In this document: positions 21,490-32,590 of the stretch, piece after piece
How positions within the stretch are numbered: the first letter of the stretch is position 1
Layout of the letters: the number at the start of each line of letters is the position of its first letter
DNA from: Tupaia tana
Taxonomy: Eukaryota > Chordata > Mammalia > Scandentia > Tupaiidae
Direction: 5' to 3'
Assembly (NCBI GenBank): GCA_026018925.1
Contig: JAKSZU010000016.1
Span: forward strand, 80,238,059 to 80,302,058
DNA: 64,000 nt
Made by a program: the position numbers and the translations under genes
The notes under the pieces: generated by a model
What the model was told of the DNA's origin: nothing
Databases searched by the model: none
What the model saw: the letters and a program-made list of their open reading frames with translations, nothing else

Positions 21490-21880
21490 ATTGTGCTCTG
21501 CATCTGCATGGGAGAGGAAACTCCTTGCTCTACCTATGGGCCGGGGAATAATTCAGAGAATTCAAGAGACGGTGACGATGGAGTAGGCTTTTCAAAGATG
21601 CATAGAAGTTTGTTCAACATTATCAAGGAGGAAAGGCCTTCGAACTGGAGGAAACAGTGCATGTAAAAGCACAGGGTGAGCTGACCGAGAGGGTGGCTGT
21701 CTGAAGAGCAGGCAGGGAATGTGGGCACAAATCAGATGATGAAGGGCCTGTACATCAGGCCAAGGGGCCTGGACCTCATTCCTCGATGAAGAAAGTGGAA
21801 CGGTATGGGTTAGAAAGGCTACTCCACTTGGTGTGTGGAGGATGGGCCACTGACGGCAGGAAGATTCATTAAAAGACTCT
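21490..21880 (-). mobile_element. L2 LINE 3' fragment
   Basis: Antisense L2 blocks occur in order: 'gcatgtaaaagcacagggtg', 'gaagggcctgtacatcaggc', 'aaggggcctggacctcattc' and 'actccacttggtgtgtggag'. Ancient and diverged. Confidence 0.6.
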
Positions 21881-23170
21881 TGTTTTATATTTTAACCTAA
21901 AAGATGATGACGGTTTGTACAAACAGAGGCAATACAATAAGGATATAATGAAAGGGAAGGATTTGATAAAATTTTATAAACAGATTTGACAGGACTTGCT
22001 GAATGACTAGAAGGGTATATATGAATTGGGATAGATTTTTAAAAAAATGAAAGAAGCAAAGAAAGTCAAGGCCAGCTTCTAAATCTCTTGTATAAGTTAT
22101 TGATTGAATAGTGGCACCAATAACTGGAATAAATATTTGGAAAGATGACAGGCTCATTTTGGCCACACTGAGTTGGGTGCAGTAGTAGAGAAAGCTACCC
22201 CAAGTCAACTGGAGATGTAGGTCTGGTACTCAGAGGAGAGACAAGACTGCCTAGGATTCATGAGCCCAGAAGACTGAAGCCACGGACATAGAGTAACTAA
22301 TCTCAAAGAAGAGATGGTCTCTGATATTGATACCTAGGGAGGTTGGAAGAGTCACGACGTTTTTTTTTCCCATGCAAAAATGAATTTTCCAATGACCAAT
22401 ATTAACATCCAAGTTGATACAGTAGAGTACAGAGTTCATCAAGTCCTAAAACACATTTGAACAAATGCACTGAAGATAGCGTTGTATCCTATCCACGCTT
22501 TCCTACATCAACAGGGTCACGTGCTTGATCTTCATGACTACTTTCCAACAAGTAAAATGGGTTGAGGTAGTTAAATTCAAGAAACAGTAAATCGCTAACA
22601 TAACTGCCTAATTCAAATGTAACCTGTTTCTTACATACACACCTTCCACCTCTCTGAGCAATACCTAAGTGGACGTGTTCTCTAAAGCAAACAGCCGGCC
22701 CTACCTGGATGCAGAAAGTTCATTACAGACAATGTGGGAATCAGGTTTCGACATATGTACTGAAATGAATGATGATAGGGTGATAGAGCATTCTCACTGG
22801 CCGATGTCTGTTTGCCAGGCACCAAGCAGATACTTGATGAGACTTTGAAAACTCTGTGCCAAGCGTGAGTAGAACACAGACATTTCCTTCAGTCAATTCG
22901 CTGTCTGGAACGTGAGCTCATCTGTCATGAGCCCTTTGTCACCAGTGAGGCGGCACTTGTTCGCCCGCTCACAGATTTGCCCACCTGAGACACAGTGTGA
23001 AACTTTTAGGAGGGGTTGTTGCTGGGTATGGTTGACCCTCCACCTCAGTGATAACTTGAGAATGTCACCCACATGTGAGAAGGAGCCATTTTAGTACTTT
23101 TACGGAAACTTGCTGCTCTTGCTGAAAATCCTTGTGGGATGACTTTGTTTATTTCCTCTTCTTCTTTTTA
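21881..23170. other. Unassigned sequence with one small MITE
   Basis: Aside from the MITE at 22,331-22,405, no repeat was recognised. Open frames are short, and no exon is supported. Confidence 0.45.
22331..22405. mobile_element. Mariner-like MITE, family 2
   Basis: Left 'gaggttggaagagtcacgac', centre with 'catgcaaaaatg', right 'ttttccaatgaccaatatta'. A diverged copy of the 70-80 bp palindrome. Confidence 0.6.
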
Positions 23171-23412
23171 ATTTTTTTAAAAAAAGTTTATCCAGTTATT
23201 TCCTTTATAAGCCAGAGAGAGAGAGAGAAACCAGAGAGGGAGAAAGAGAGGCAGCACCTTCAATCAGGTCTTGATGCTACAATCCACACCCATCTCTGCC
23301 TGGCCCAGATCATGAGCACGTGCCCACCCAGTACTCTCAGGGAGGTCTCCAGACAAGAACCCAGGCCTTCCCATGTGGGTCAGCCTTGCAGAGGATTGCA
23401 TTGACTGCAGGG
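23171..23412 (-). mobile_element. SINE-B
   Basis: On the minus strand: head with 'caatcctctgcaaggctg', 'cccacatgggaaggcctggg', body 'gagatgggtgtggattgtag', CT block and tail. Complete and moderately diverged. Confidence 0.75.
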
Positions 23413-24529
23413 CTGCTGTCCATCCCCTGCCTGTTTGCACTTCTACTTTCCTGTATTATACCCCACGTCCATTATTCTTGTGCTTTGGCTTGCTTTCCCA
23501 CAAGGACTGCCTCAATGCTCTTTCAGAGGGGAAGCCCACATTCAGGTTGTAATCGAGTGTAGGGCTTGCTCTGTCTGCAGTTCTTATCGTTCATCCTAAC
23601 ACGTCCTAGGATAGAGCCTTCTCAAGGGTCAAGGAGAAAAAAAATTGCCCTAGGTCACTTTCAGTTCCTGGGGCTTCTGGTCTACAAGAAAGGATAGAAG
23701 AAAGCGGACACCAAGGTTTTAAGAGAAGCAAAAATCAGGGCATGTTTTTAAAATCTATGCTGAACATTTCAATGTTTTAACACATACATGAATAAGATGA
23801 TTTTATTTGTCTTTGCAAATGCAAAAGAAAGAGTCATTTAAGAGTTATTTAACAGATGAGAATCTTTGTGGCAAAGTAATTTCCCATTAGAATTTTTAAT
23901 AAAACAGAAGGTACGATACGAATTACAGTTTGAGTGACAACGATGTGTCGCTCGTGATCTCTGGGCTTAATTCTGTTTAAACGTCCCATCACAGATGGTA
24001 ATATCCTAAACTATAATTGCATTCTTTACAAGATCATTTCGGGGGTTGTAAAAATTATTAATTTGTGCATAACAGCTAGTGTGGTCTGATAGTATGGCAC
24101 AAGTTTAAAGTTGAATGAAGAATACTGTTTTACACCAACTCTGCCTACGTATCTGGGGAAATTCACCTTTTTTTTGGTGAAAAAGTAAAAAATAAAAGAG
24201 GGGGAGAGAGAGAGAAACGAACAAAATAAAAACTAAACTGAACGACAGTCCCTTCACAACCAAGAGTCTTAGGCCCAATGGTTTCCAAAGTTCCCCACAA
24301 TTCCTACCCTCCGTTGTGGGGGAAGTGTTGAAATCCCACCCCACTATGTGTAGAAACCTGCAGCTTCAAGGACGTACTCCACTGAGGAGAAAAGTCCCAT
24401 CCCATTCCACGTCCCAGGCACTCACTCTCTCCGGAGCCTGGACACAGATGCTCTTTCTCTGGTACTTCTTTTTTCTAAACTGTAGAAAATGCTCTGGACA
24501 GAGAACACCAATAGAAATGCCAGTAGGTA
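23413..24529. other. Unassigned sequence; 23.93-24.08 kb may be constrained
   Basis: 23,930-24,080 keeps several CpG sites and TAATT-type motifs in otherwise AT-rich DNA, a look typical of conserved non-coding elements. The rest is unremarkable. Confidence 0.4.
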
Positions 24530-24625
24530 GGACGAGCAGATGGCGTAATGGGTACATCTCTGGACTCCCATGTAGTCGACCACAGTTCCATCTCAGACCC
24601 AGCAACTTAGAACCCACGCTGGGCA

Positions 24626-24665
<40 letters not shown>

Positions 24666-24793
24666 CGCGTGCGTGTGTATGTGTACACCCAGTGATTTCT
24701 CGTTTCCTATCTCTGTCCTTGTCTCTCCAGTGAGCGAACATACCCTATAACAAAAATCTCTCCAAAAATAAAAAAAGTATATAAAAAAAGAAA
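24530..24793 (+). mobile_element. SINE-A type 1 with long Z-DNA-like tract
   Basis: Head 'ggacgagcagatggcgtaat', B box 'agttccatctcaga', then the normally short GT-rich stretch expanded to 63 bases of strict alternation (24,624-24,686). The hairpin is lost. Ends 'ccctataacaaaaatctctc'. Confidence 0.85.
24624..24686. repeat. Alternating purine-pyrimidine tract
   Basis: (TG)n passing into gcgcgcatgcgcacgcgtgc and back to tgtgtatgtgtac. It is strictly alternating over about 63 bases. Confidence 0.9.
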
Positions 24794-25053
24794 TGCCAGC
24801 AGGTGATGTAGTAGTTAAGGAGCTAGACTCCCATATGGCCAACCACATTTCAAGCTCTGGACCTGGTGACTTAAAAATCATGCCAGGTCCATGGACATGA
24901 GTGCCTAGAATTCTAGGAGGAGAATGGAGAAGGGACTGCAGTGTGGCCATCCCCCAGGGGTGATTTCTCACTTTCTCTGTGTGTGTATCTGTGTCTCCCT
25001 TCAGCGAGTACACATGCCCTATGGCAAATAAAATAAAATAAATAAATAAAAAG
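24794..25053 (+). mobile_element. SINE-A type 2, nested in tail of previous copy
   Basis: Begins gccagcaggtgatgtagtag in the A-rich tail of the previous SINE-A. Has 'atcccccaggggtgat', a CT/GT block, 'ccctatggcaaata' and an (AAAT)n tail. Confidence 0.85.
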
Positions 25054-25375
25054 AGAGAAAACAGATTCTGGGGTTTTCCCACTAACCTTTTATGAACCAT
25101 GTTCTACTTTTTTGGAAAAAGATATAGAGATTGTATCATCAAACTTAAGAGCTTTGCAGGAAGAAAGATATAACTTTTGAACTACGTTATAATTCATTGC
25201 TTTGCAAACTTTCCCAGTTAATATAACTCATGAGTGGAAGATGTGATCTAAGCACTACCCTTACAGGTCCTAGGGCCTCAGCTATAAGAGTCCAATGGCA
25301 CTAAAATAAAATTTGAGGTTCCATGCTTTTTCTTAAAATTTTATGTGTATTTGTTTCTCTTGCTTGCGTAAAACA

Positions 25376-25502
25376 GGTCTTCAAAAAATTCACAGAAAAT
25401 GTGTATTGTGAAAAAACTGTGCATGAATTTTTAAAATTTTTGATCAGAATAAACTTGTATATTTGAGTACATTTTCCACTAACTTTTTGAAGTACCTTTT
25501 TA
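25376..25502. mobile_element. Mariner-like MITE, family 1
   Basis: Left 'gtcttcaaaaaattcacaga', middle 'gtgaaaaaactgtgcatgaa', right 'aactttttgaagtacctttt'. About 125 bp. Confidence 0.75.
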
Positions 25503-25555
25503 AAAAATATCTATTAAGAAGTTCCGGGATCACTAGATGGCATAATAGTTATATA

Positions 25556-25640
25556 TATAGGATTGTCAGACAAGTCCTGAAGCATTTTTGCCTAGATAAA
25601 CATAGAAAAAATACACCATGAGTTTTCCAACAACCCAATA
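25556..25640. mobile_element. Mariner-like MITE, family 2
   Basis: Left 'taggattgtcagacaagtcc' and right 'gagttttccaacaacccaat' pair imperfectly. It is flanked by TA-rich sequence that may include the TA target. Confidence 0.65.
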
Positions 25641-25829
25641 TACTATATGTACATATATATAAAAATCTTATTTAATAGGAATAAAAATAATTATCATAAT
25701 GACAACACTATAAAAATGAGCACTATATTAATGTAACTTAAGGTCCTGGTATTGTTACAACACTTAATGTATATAAACCCATGTAACCGATGACCATGGA
25801 ATTTAATTGCATCAAATATGATTAAATAT

Positions 25830-25950
25830 GAGGGGGCTTTAAGAAGTGTATGGATAATGAATTAAAGTATAAATTTTGGTGTCAAAAATTGAAATACATG
25901 CATAATTTTTTCATACTATATTTTATATGAATTTTTTAAGACTGCATGTG
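25830..25950. mobile_element. Mariner-like MITE, family 1
   Basis: Left 'gagggggctttaagaagtgt', middle 'aattttggtgtcaaaaattg', right 'gaattttttaagactgcatg'. The most diverged of the five copies. Confidence 0.65.
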
Positions 25951-26571
25951 TAAACTAAGCTTTATATATTAAATATACTTTGTACAGATAATTAAATCAT
26001 ATAAGTGGCCCAGTCAACTGCATTTATCTGCAGTAAGATCATCATAGTGCTGACAGGCTGATTCCCAAATAAGGACTCCTCAGGGCTCTGTACCTCTGCC
26101 TAGAAATCCATTTGAGTAGATTCTATTTTTTTCTTCACTTATTCTGTAGTCACATTGCTAGATTTTAAGTATTAATGTCCTCATATTATTACCTAAACTA
26201 AGAAAGCCTGCCTTTGTTTAAAATATCTTAGAAAGATAATCAAAAGAATAAAAAGTGGCTTCTGGCCTCTTTGGGAGCATGTTACACACATTTTTTATTC
26301 TTTGATTTGCCATGATTCCTCTCACAGAATTCGTAAAAGGACAGAGGAAAGAGGATGTGCCCAATTGTCTTAAAATCAACAACCACCAGCTCAACAGGAG
26401 ATATACCTCAGTTTGAATTCTGTCTCATTCACATATCTTTATGGAAATTTATTTTAATCAGTCTGAACATCTGTTTTCTTGTCTCTAAAATGGTATCTGA
26501 ACAGATTATACAATTAAATATCATATGTTTAAGTATTGCAACTGGAACATACACAGTAGATGTTTTTAAAT

Positions 26572-26861
26572 GTTAACAAACTGGGACCAGCAGGTGGCAT
26601 AATGGTTACATTGCTGGACTTTCACATAGCTGACCGTGGTTTGAGTCCCAGATCCAGCAGCTTAAAACTCACGCAGGGTGTGCATGCATGTGTGCCCAAG
26701 ATCCCAAGAGGAGAACAGAGAAAAAGGGACTGCAGCATGACCATCCTCCACAGAGGTGATTTCTCGCTTTCTATCTCTCTATCTCTCTCTGTCTCTCTAG
26801 CAAGCACATGCACCCTATAGCAGAAATCTCTCTTAAAAAAAGAAAAAAAGAGTTAACAAAC
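26572..26861 (+). mobile_element. SINE-A type 1 with TSD
   Basis: Target duplication gttaacaaac at 26,572-26,581 and 26,852-26,861. Complete, with 'ggtggcataatggttacatt', 'gtttgagtcccaga', a CT block and 'ccctatagcagaaatctc'. Confidence 0.92.
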
Positions 26862-27034
26862 CAATGATGTTAAGTTACATTCAAGAATATCAAAGCCACT
26901 CATGGTTTTGATTTTTTCTCCTTTTTTTGGTTAAGGATGAGCTGCAAAGTTTAAAGGACATACACATACACACAAATGTATAGTTTCCCAGCCCTTTATT
27001 GATGTAACAATAACTCAAAATAAACTTTGGTCTA

Positions 27035-27215
27035 TATTAGGAGTAAGAAAACTTTTTTTTTTTCCAGAAAGGGTCAAATAATTAGTATTTCCATTTCTGT
27101 CCATATGGTACCGACTGCTACTACCACATTCTACCCCTTGGCACAAATGCAATCACGGACGATACAGAAACAAACACACTGGGCTGTGTTCCAGTAATAT
27201 ATGTATCTCCATACT
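27035..27215 (-). mobile_element. Old hAT-type DNA transposon
   Basis: Antisense of the hAT MITE at 14.6-15.2 kb: 'agtaagaaaact', 'gaaagggtcaaataattagt', 'ggtaccgactgctactacca' and 'gggctgtgttccagtaa'. Confidence 0.6.
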
Positions 27216-27261
27216 TAAGTGAGATGGCTCTGGTCTGAATGCATGCTAAAAATACTAATAA

Positions 27262-27469
27262 GGGGCCAGGTGGTGGCACAGTGGTAACACAACTGGACCC
27301 ACAAGGGAGAGGTCCAAGGTTTGTATCACAGGGTCTCCCTGAGCACGCTGGGCACATGCCTGTGATCTGGGCTAACTAAGACTGGAGATGGAGCATGGTG
27401 GGAGGACCCTGTTGGGGGTATTTCCCTGTCTCTCTCCTTCAGAAAAAAATAAATAAATACACTTTAAAA
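27262..27469 (+). mobile_element. SINE-B
   Basis: Begins ggggccaggtggtggcacag, then 'taacacaactggacccacaa', B-box-like 'aggtttgtatcac', 'gatctgggctaactaagact', a short CT block and an (AAAT)n tail. Confidence 0.8.
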
Positions 27470-27772
27470 ATAGAGCTAATGAGGAACCAGCAGATGGTAT
27501 AATTGTAACGTCGCTGGACTCCCACGTGGCTGACTGCAGTTTGAGTCTTGGACACGGTGGCTTGAAACTCATGCTGGGTGCATATGCATGCATGCCCAAA
27601 ACCCTGAGAAGAGATTGGAGGAAAATGCATCATGGAATGGCCATCCCTCCTGGGGAATGATTTCTTGCTTCCTGTCTTTCTAGTGAACTCACATGCTCTA
27701 TAGCAAAATTCTCTCTCTCTAAAAAATAAATAAATAGAATAATAAAAATAAAAATAAAAAATAGAACTAATG
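27470..27772 (+). mobile_element. SINE-A type 1 with TSD, following SINE-B
   Basis: Near-identical duplications atagagctaatg (about 27,470) and atagaactaatg (about 27,761). The body has 'agatggtataattgtaacgt', 'gtttgagtcttgga' and the conserved 3' end with an A-rich tail of mixed T and G. It inserted in the SINE-B tail. Confidence 0.88.
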
Positions 27773-28238
27773 GAACTAATAAGTAATATATTTTAAAAGG
27801 TGCAGGTGAAGTGGCCACCATTTTACTTCTATGCAGATTTTATAAACTGAGCCCTAGAGAGCTAACTTAACCTATACGCTTAGTCCACCTGCTGAACTTT
27901 TCAAGACAGAAATGAAAATGAAAGACAGCCAGATAAAGAACAGAATAAAATGCACCATGTTTTCTTGATTCTTACAGGCTGATCTATAGAGTTGAGTCCC
28001 TTTACATGTAGAAAGTACAGGGAGAATATTCTCCATCTTCCTATTAAGTAAAACAACTAAACTACCAAAGCAACGACAACAAAAGCTCATTCCACCACTT
28101 CTTCTTTTTCCAAATAACCCATTCTGCTTCATTCTGAAAATATATATATAATCTTAGACACCGCTTTGCCTCAGTAAAACCTACTTCATGAGAACGTGAG
28201 AATGGAGGGTAATGGCAGTAAAAGGTAATTCTATAAGA
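27773..28238. other. Unassigned sequence
   Basis: No repeat or exon recognised. Only short open frames. Confidence 0.5.
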
Positions 28239-28539
28239 GTAACTATTTGCAGGGACCAGCAGTTAGCATAATGGCTATGTCACTGGACTCCCATGTAGTC
28301 GACCGAGGTTCGAGTCCCGGACCCAGTGGCTTAAACTCACGCCGGGCGCGTGTGCATGCGTGCCCAAGATCCCGAGAGGAGAATGGAGGAGAAGGGATTG
28401 CGGCGTGGCCATCCCCTCTGGGGGGTGATTTCTCGCTTTCTGTCTCTCTGTCTCTCTCTGTCTGTCTGGCGAGCGCACGTGCCCTATAGCAAAAACCTCT
28501 CCAAAAAAAAAAAAAAAAAAAAAAGCGTAACTATTTGCA
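28239..28539 (+). mobile_element. Young full-length SINE-A type 1 with TSD
   Basis: Target duplication gtaactatttgca, perfect, at 28,239-28,251 and 28,527-28,539. The body keeps A box 'gttagcataatggc', B box 'ggttcgagtcccgg', many CpG sites, 'ccctatagcaaaaacctctc' and a nearly pure poly(A) of about 22. The CpG content and clean tail suggest a recent insertion. Confidence 0.95.
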
Positions 28540-28655
28540 AGTGAGTCTTCAGGATTTATAGAACATTTTATAGACATTCTATTTACTCTTCATGATAATT
28601 AGGCTAGATATGAGTGGCTGTGATTGTTATGTCCATTTTACAAAAGAAATAATGA

Positions 28656-28912
28656 ACCGAGCCAGCTTTGTAGCCTAGCAGTTAAGAGAAATAGATCTCA
28701 CAAGGTTGATGCAGTTCAAGTCCTAGCCTCAGTGGCTTGAAAAACACCCAAGGCACGTATGCATGTGCACGCCCTGAATCCCAGTGGGATGGAGAAATGG
28801 AGAAGAAGAGATTACAACATGAACATGCTCCATTGGAGGGTGCTTTCTCCCCTTCCCTCTCTATTTTTGCCAAATGCACATGCCCTACAGCAATTAAAAA
28901 CAAGAAGATATA
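28656..28912 (+). mobile_element. SINE-A, older lineage
   Basis: Head 'gagccagctttgtagcctag', B box 'agttcaagtcctag', a mid block with 'aacatgctccattggagggt', CT block and 'ccctacagcaatta'. CpG-poor and diverged. Confidence 0.75.
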
Positions 28913-28983
28913 GATCTACCAGAGCTGGTAAGTTACTTGCCAAGGGTGATGGAGCTAATGAATTTAGCTGAAGAATTTGTCTT

Positions 28984-29132
28984 GGGGCCAGCAGGTGGTG
29001 TGGTGGTTAAGGCACTGAACTGCCACATGGCCTATTGCAGTTCAAGTCCTGGACCTGGCAGCTTGCTTTCTTATTTTTTTTCCTTTCTCTCTCTGTCTCT
29101 CTCTGGTGAGCACATGCCCTATAACAAATTAA

Positions 29133-29163
<31 letters not shown>

Positions 29164-29172
29164 ATAAAATAA
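28984..29172 (+). mobile_element. Short SINE-A subfamily (internal deletion)
   Basis: The type 2 head runs to 'acctggcagctt' and jumps straight to 'gctttctt' and the CT block, so the GTGT stretch and hairpin are missing. The same junction occurs at 43,981 and 55,552. Tail (AAT)n. Confidence 0.88.
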
Positions 29173-29805
29173 CTATACTTTTAAACAACAATAACAAAAA
29201 CAAGTCTTGGTCCTAAGATCTTTCTGTGGGAGGCTAGTTCTCCATACTACCAGTTTGTAATACACTGCTATCCAGTCGACTTGGCTTAAACAAAAACTGC
29301 AGGAAGGACAAAAGGTGAAATATATTCAGCAAAGTGATTAATGCTGTTGCTGAGTAATTAAATGTTTTGAATATGATCCGTAATCCATATGGAAAGTGTA
29401 ATCAAAGCACAGGAGAGGTGACCTGACCACCCTAGGGTGAACCGCTGTAAAGTGCTAACTGCGGCAGTGCTTTTAGGGCTACATCGTCATTGAGGTGCTA
29501 TATTCTTTACATTGAAAGTTTTTTTGATGTTAAAATGTATAATTGTCCTTTCTTCAAATGTCAGGCAAAGGCATGAATGACTAAGACGGAAATGTGATCA
29601 TTCACTATTGATAGACGTTAGATAAGGATATGATTTTAATATTATCAATAATGCCATCTTGAATGCTTTTGTACATATACTTTTCTGCACCGGCATGGAG
29701 ATTTTCAAAATATAAGTCAACTGAAAATATTTATGCTATAGAACTAATTCATCATAGAGGCATTGCTGATTAAAAGTATTTTTATAAAAAAATAGTCCTT
29801 CAAAA
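29173..29805. other. Unassigned; 29.33-29.52 kb may be a conserved element
   Basis: 29,330-29,520 carries clustered motifs such as gagtaattaaatg, gtgattaatgctgttg, gtaatccatatgg and gtaatcaaagca, with several CpGs retained. It looks like developmental enhancer sequence. An old LINE-like scrap is possible near 29,625-29,720. Confidence 0.4.
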
Positions 29806-30103
29806 GTTACACCAATTTTGGGACCAGCAGTTAGCATAATGGCTATGTCGCTGGACTCCCACGTAGTCGACCGCGGTTCGAGTCCTGGACCCGGTGGCTT
29901 AAACTCACGCCGGGTGCGTGTGCGTGCGTGCCCAAGATCCCAAGAGAAGAATGGAGGAGAAGGGATTGCAGCGTGGCCATCCCCCATGGGGGGGTGATTT
30001 CTCGCTTTCTATCTCTCTGTCTCTGTCTGTCTGTCTGGCAAGCGCACGCGCCCTATGGCAAAAACCTCTCCAAAAAAAAAAAAAAAAAAGTTACACCAAT
30101 TTT
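29806..30103 (+). mobile_element. Young full-length SINE-A type 1 with TSD
   Basis: Perfect duplication gttacaccaatttt at 29,806-29,819 and 30,090-30,103. Nearly identical to the 28,252 copy, with high CpG content and a pure A tail. Confidence 0.95.
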
Positions 30104-30882
30104 CACCCCCAACATCAAAATATGAGAGTTTTTGTTATCCAACAGTCTTACCAAAATTGGCTATTAGTAAACTGTTTAATCCTTGCCAATTCAAGATGTA
30201 AAAGTGGCATCTAGTGTAGTATAAATTGTCTTTCTCCGGACACCAAGGTGTAGGTGGAGCAATTAGAGCTGGCTTCCACTCAGATAAAAGAGTTGTTTTC
30301 ATCTTGATGGCTACAAATTGATCCAGAGGTGATAACACTGAACTAATGCATACCACAATAACTCCATTTAAAGGGTTGGATGAACTTGCAGGAATATATT
30401 GAAATTTCAACCACACTAAATCAATTATAATAGGAATCACTGGTTTTAGCTTACCATAGCGCTACCCCCTCTTTCTAGGATCAGCATTGAAGTTTTTCTC
30501 AGTGTTTCCCCTTCTCTTTGGGAGGATGAGCCATTAACCTGGATCGTTTCTCTAGAGTTGACCTTGTTCATGGGTCTAGTCAATGAGGGACTCACAACCC
30601 TCTGATGATGGGGACCATTCTAGTGACAGGCACATGGTTCAGTGTTTTATGCTGGTGCTATGCAGAGAGTAAGAGGAAGCCTGGGCAGTTAGTAAGCACC
30701 TTCCACTCTGTAGTGCAGGAGCCCACCTGAACATGGCAATAACAGAGCACAGTGGCAGTAAGAGGGGATTAGCTGAGCTTCTGTATCCAGCAAGCTCACA
30801 GCAACCCCTAGAGTCTTCCGAAAGTTCATACTTTTCCTGTTTGCTTGCACCACCGTGGGTCAGATTGCTGACACTTACACCC
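30104..30882. other. Unassigned sequence
   Basis: Apparently unique. Minus-strand open frames of about 80-100 codons have no recognisable product or splice context. Confidence 0.45.
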
Positions 30883-31145
30883 AAAAGGAACCTAATTAAG
30901 GTGATACGGTAGAGCAGCAGTAAGACACAATGCTCTGCAAGGCAGTCCCAGGTGGAAAGGTTACCAGTTCAAATCTGAAGACCTCTCCGAGTATGTCAGA
31001 CACATGTGTGTCCATGAGCCAGAGCTGGATGAGGCTGGGGGTGAATCAGGGCATTGAGACCCTGTTGGAGGTGCTGTCTTTCTCTTTTTCTGTCTCTTTT
31101 GCTGATGGAAGAAATAAATAAACTTTTCAAAAAGGAACCTAATTA
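30883..31145 (+). mobile_element. SINE-B with TSD
   Basis: Target duplication aaaaggaacctaatta at 30,883-30,898 and 31,130-31,145. The body has 'acggtagagcagcagtaaga', 'caatgctctgcaaggcag', B box 'agttcaaatctgaa', 'ccagagctggatgaggctgg', CT block and AATAAATA tail. This copy best defines the family's ends. Confidence 0.92.
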
Positions 31146-31379
31146 GTATATTAGTTCAAAAAAAACTTCCAATCCCAAATGTTCCCTGCCCAACTCTTTA
31201 AAGAAAGGAATTCTAATCATTCCTATGTCATTCCAGGGCATAAAATGTGCATGACCAAAACTCTTACACACTATAGTGAATAAACAGATGAAAAGAACAA
31301 ATGGAGAGCGTAGAAATGGTGATGGCGTGCATGTGTGTCTGTGTATGTATACAGAGAGTTTTATTACCGTCATGATTAT

Positions 31380-31690
31380 TTCAGCAGAAGACAAAACAAA
31401 CACAAAGTAGAAACAACCCAAAGGCCACAGTTGGGGAAGCATGAGAAATAATGATGCCGCCATGTTATGGACTGCTCTGTAGCTATTGTAAAGGAATAGG
31501 CGCATTTTTAATATTGGCATACACAGATAATAACCAAGCCTGTGAAAAAGGTGAGTTACTCAACAAGAGGGAGTGTGAGCCCATCTTCAGAAAACACATG
31601 CATGCACACATAGCAGCAAAAGAGACAACACCGAAGAGCAGCACAAACCAGTGTATTCACATGAATTCCACCCCTCCCAAGGTGAGACTG
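31380..31690 (+). mobile_element. L1M-type LINE, 3' end of ORF2 region
   Basis: 'aagtagaaacaacccaaagg', then 'ggggaagcatgag', 'atggactgctctgtagctat' and 'tgaaaaaggtgag' follow the order of the terminal ORF2 region of old L1s. Decayed. Confidence 0.6.
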
Positions 31691-31779
31691 AAGGGCAGGG
31701 AAAGGTAGGAGAGGGGCTAGTATTAATTTACATTAGCTAGTTCGGTATGTTGTCCAAAAGCCATGTATTACTTTTTAAA

Positions 31780-32035
31780 AAGTTGTTAGAGGGCATGTGG
31801 GCTTGCCAGGGAGAGATGGAGAGACAGAAAAAGAGAGGGAAGAGAAGGGGGGAGGAGAAAGCACCCCCCCATGGGTGTGGTCATGCCTCAATTCCTTCTC
31901 CTCCATTTAACCTCCTGCTGGGATTTGGGGCCCGCACACACACGTGTCCTGCATGTTTTTCAAGCCCCAAGGGCCATGATTGGAACCATGTGAGATCTGG
32001 CTCCCTTAACCACAAGGGTGTAGAGCTGACCCAGA
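31780..32035 (-). mobile_element. SINE-A, older lineage
   Basis: 'agagggcatgtgggcttgcc', a GA-rich block, 'cacccccccatgggtgtggt', and a head complement with 'ggttaaggga'-like sequence read in reverse, ending 'gtagagctgaccca'. Confidence 0.78.
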
Positions 32036-32039
32036 CACG

Positions 32040-32303
32040 CTTTTTTTTTTTTAAGAGAGATTTTTGCTATAGGACATGTGCACTCGCCAGAGAGACAGAG
32101 AGAAACAGAGACAGAAAAAGAGAAATCACTTTCTTTAGGGGGCTGGCCACACCACAATCCTTTCTCCTCCACTTTTCTCTCGGGATTTTGGACACTCACA
32201 CCCATGCACCCGGCATGAGTTTTAAGTCGCTGGTTCTGGGACTCAAACCACAGTGGACTACGTGGGAGTCCAGCGATGTAACCATGATGCCATCTGCTGG
32301 TCG
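32040..32303 (-). mobile_element. SINE-A type 1
   Basis: T-run, 'gagatttttgctataggaca', GA block, hairpin replaced by 'ctttctttagggggctggcc', head ending 'atctgctggtcgc'. Abuts the older copy head to tail. Confidence 0.87.
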
Positions 32304-32335
32304 CACTAGAATTTTTAATTAAAAGTATCTTTAAA

Positions 32336-32590
32336 AGGAGAGCAGGCTTTGTGGTACAGAGGCAATATCCTGCTCAAGAGAAGCAGGGTACCACACACTG
32401 ACCGTGGTTCAAATCCTCGGTCCAGTGAGCCTAAAACATGCCAGACATGCAAAGAGCCCAAGATCTGATGGCTGGAGGATTCCAGGAAGGGAGTCACCGC
32501 ATGGCCAGGCCCTGTGGAAGGTGCTCCTCTCTCCCTCTCTTACTCATGTGTGTGTGTGTGAGTGCACTCTATCAAGAGTAACTTTTTTTT
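32336..32590 (+). mobile_element. Possible third SINE family (SINE-C)
   Basis: A-box-like 'tttgtggtacagaggcaata', B-box 'ggttcaaatcctcggtcc', a body with 'gatggctggaggattccagg' and 'tggccaggccctgtggaagg', then a CT/GT block. The tRNA-like plan fits, but the body matches neither SINE-A nor SINE-B closely. It may be a distant SINE-B. Confidence 0.55.

Larger units (their letters stand above)
25054..26571. other. AT-rich unassigned sequence with three MITEs
   Basis: Outside the MITEs listed separately, the stretch holds no recognisable repeat or gene. It is among the most AT-rich parts of the window. Confidence 0.5.

Noticed and set aside
24366-25100. 244-codon minus-strand open frame
   Set aside because: It spans two SINE-A copies and a microsatellite, with no protein similarity.
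28239-28539. tRNA gene suggested by good A and B boxes
   Set aside because: The cloverleaf is imperfect and the unit continues into a SINE body with poly(A) and target duplication. It is a SINE head, not a tRNA gene.
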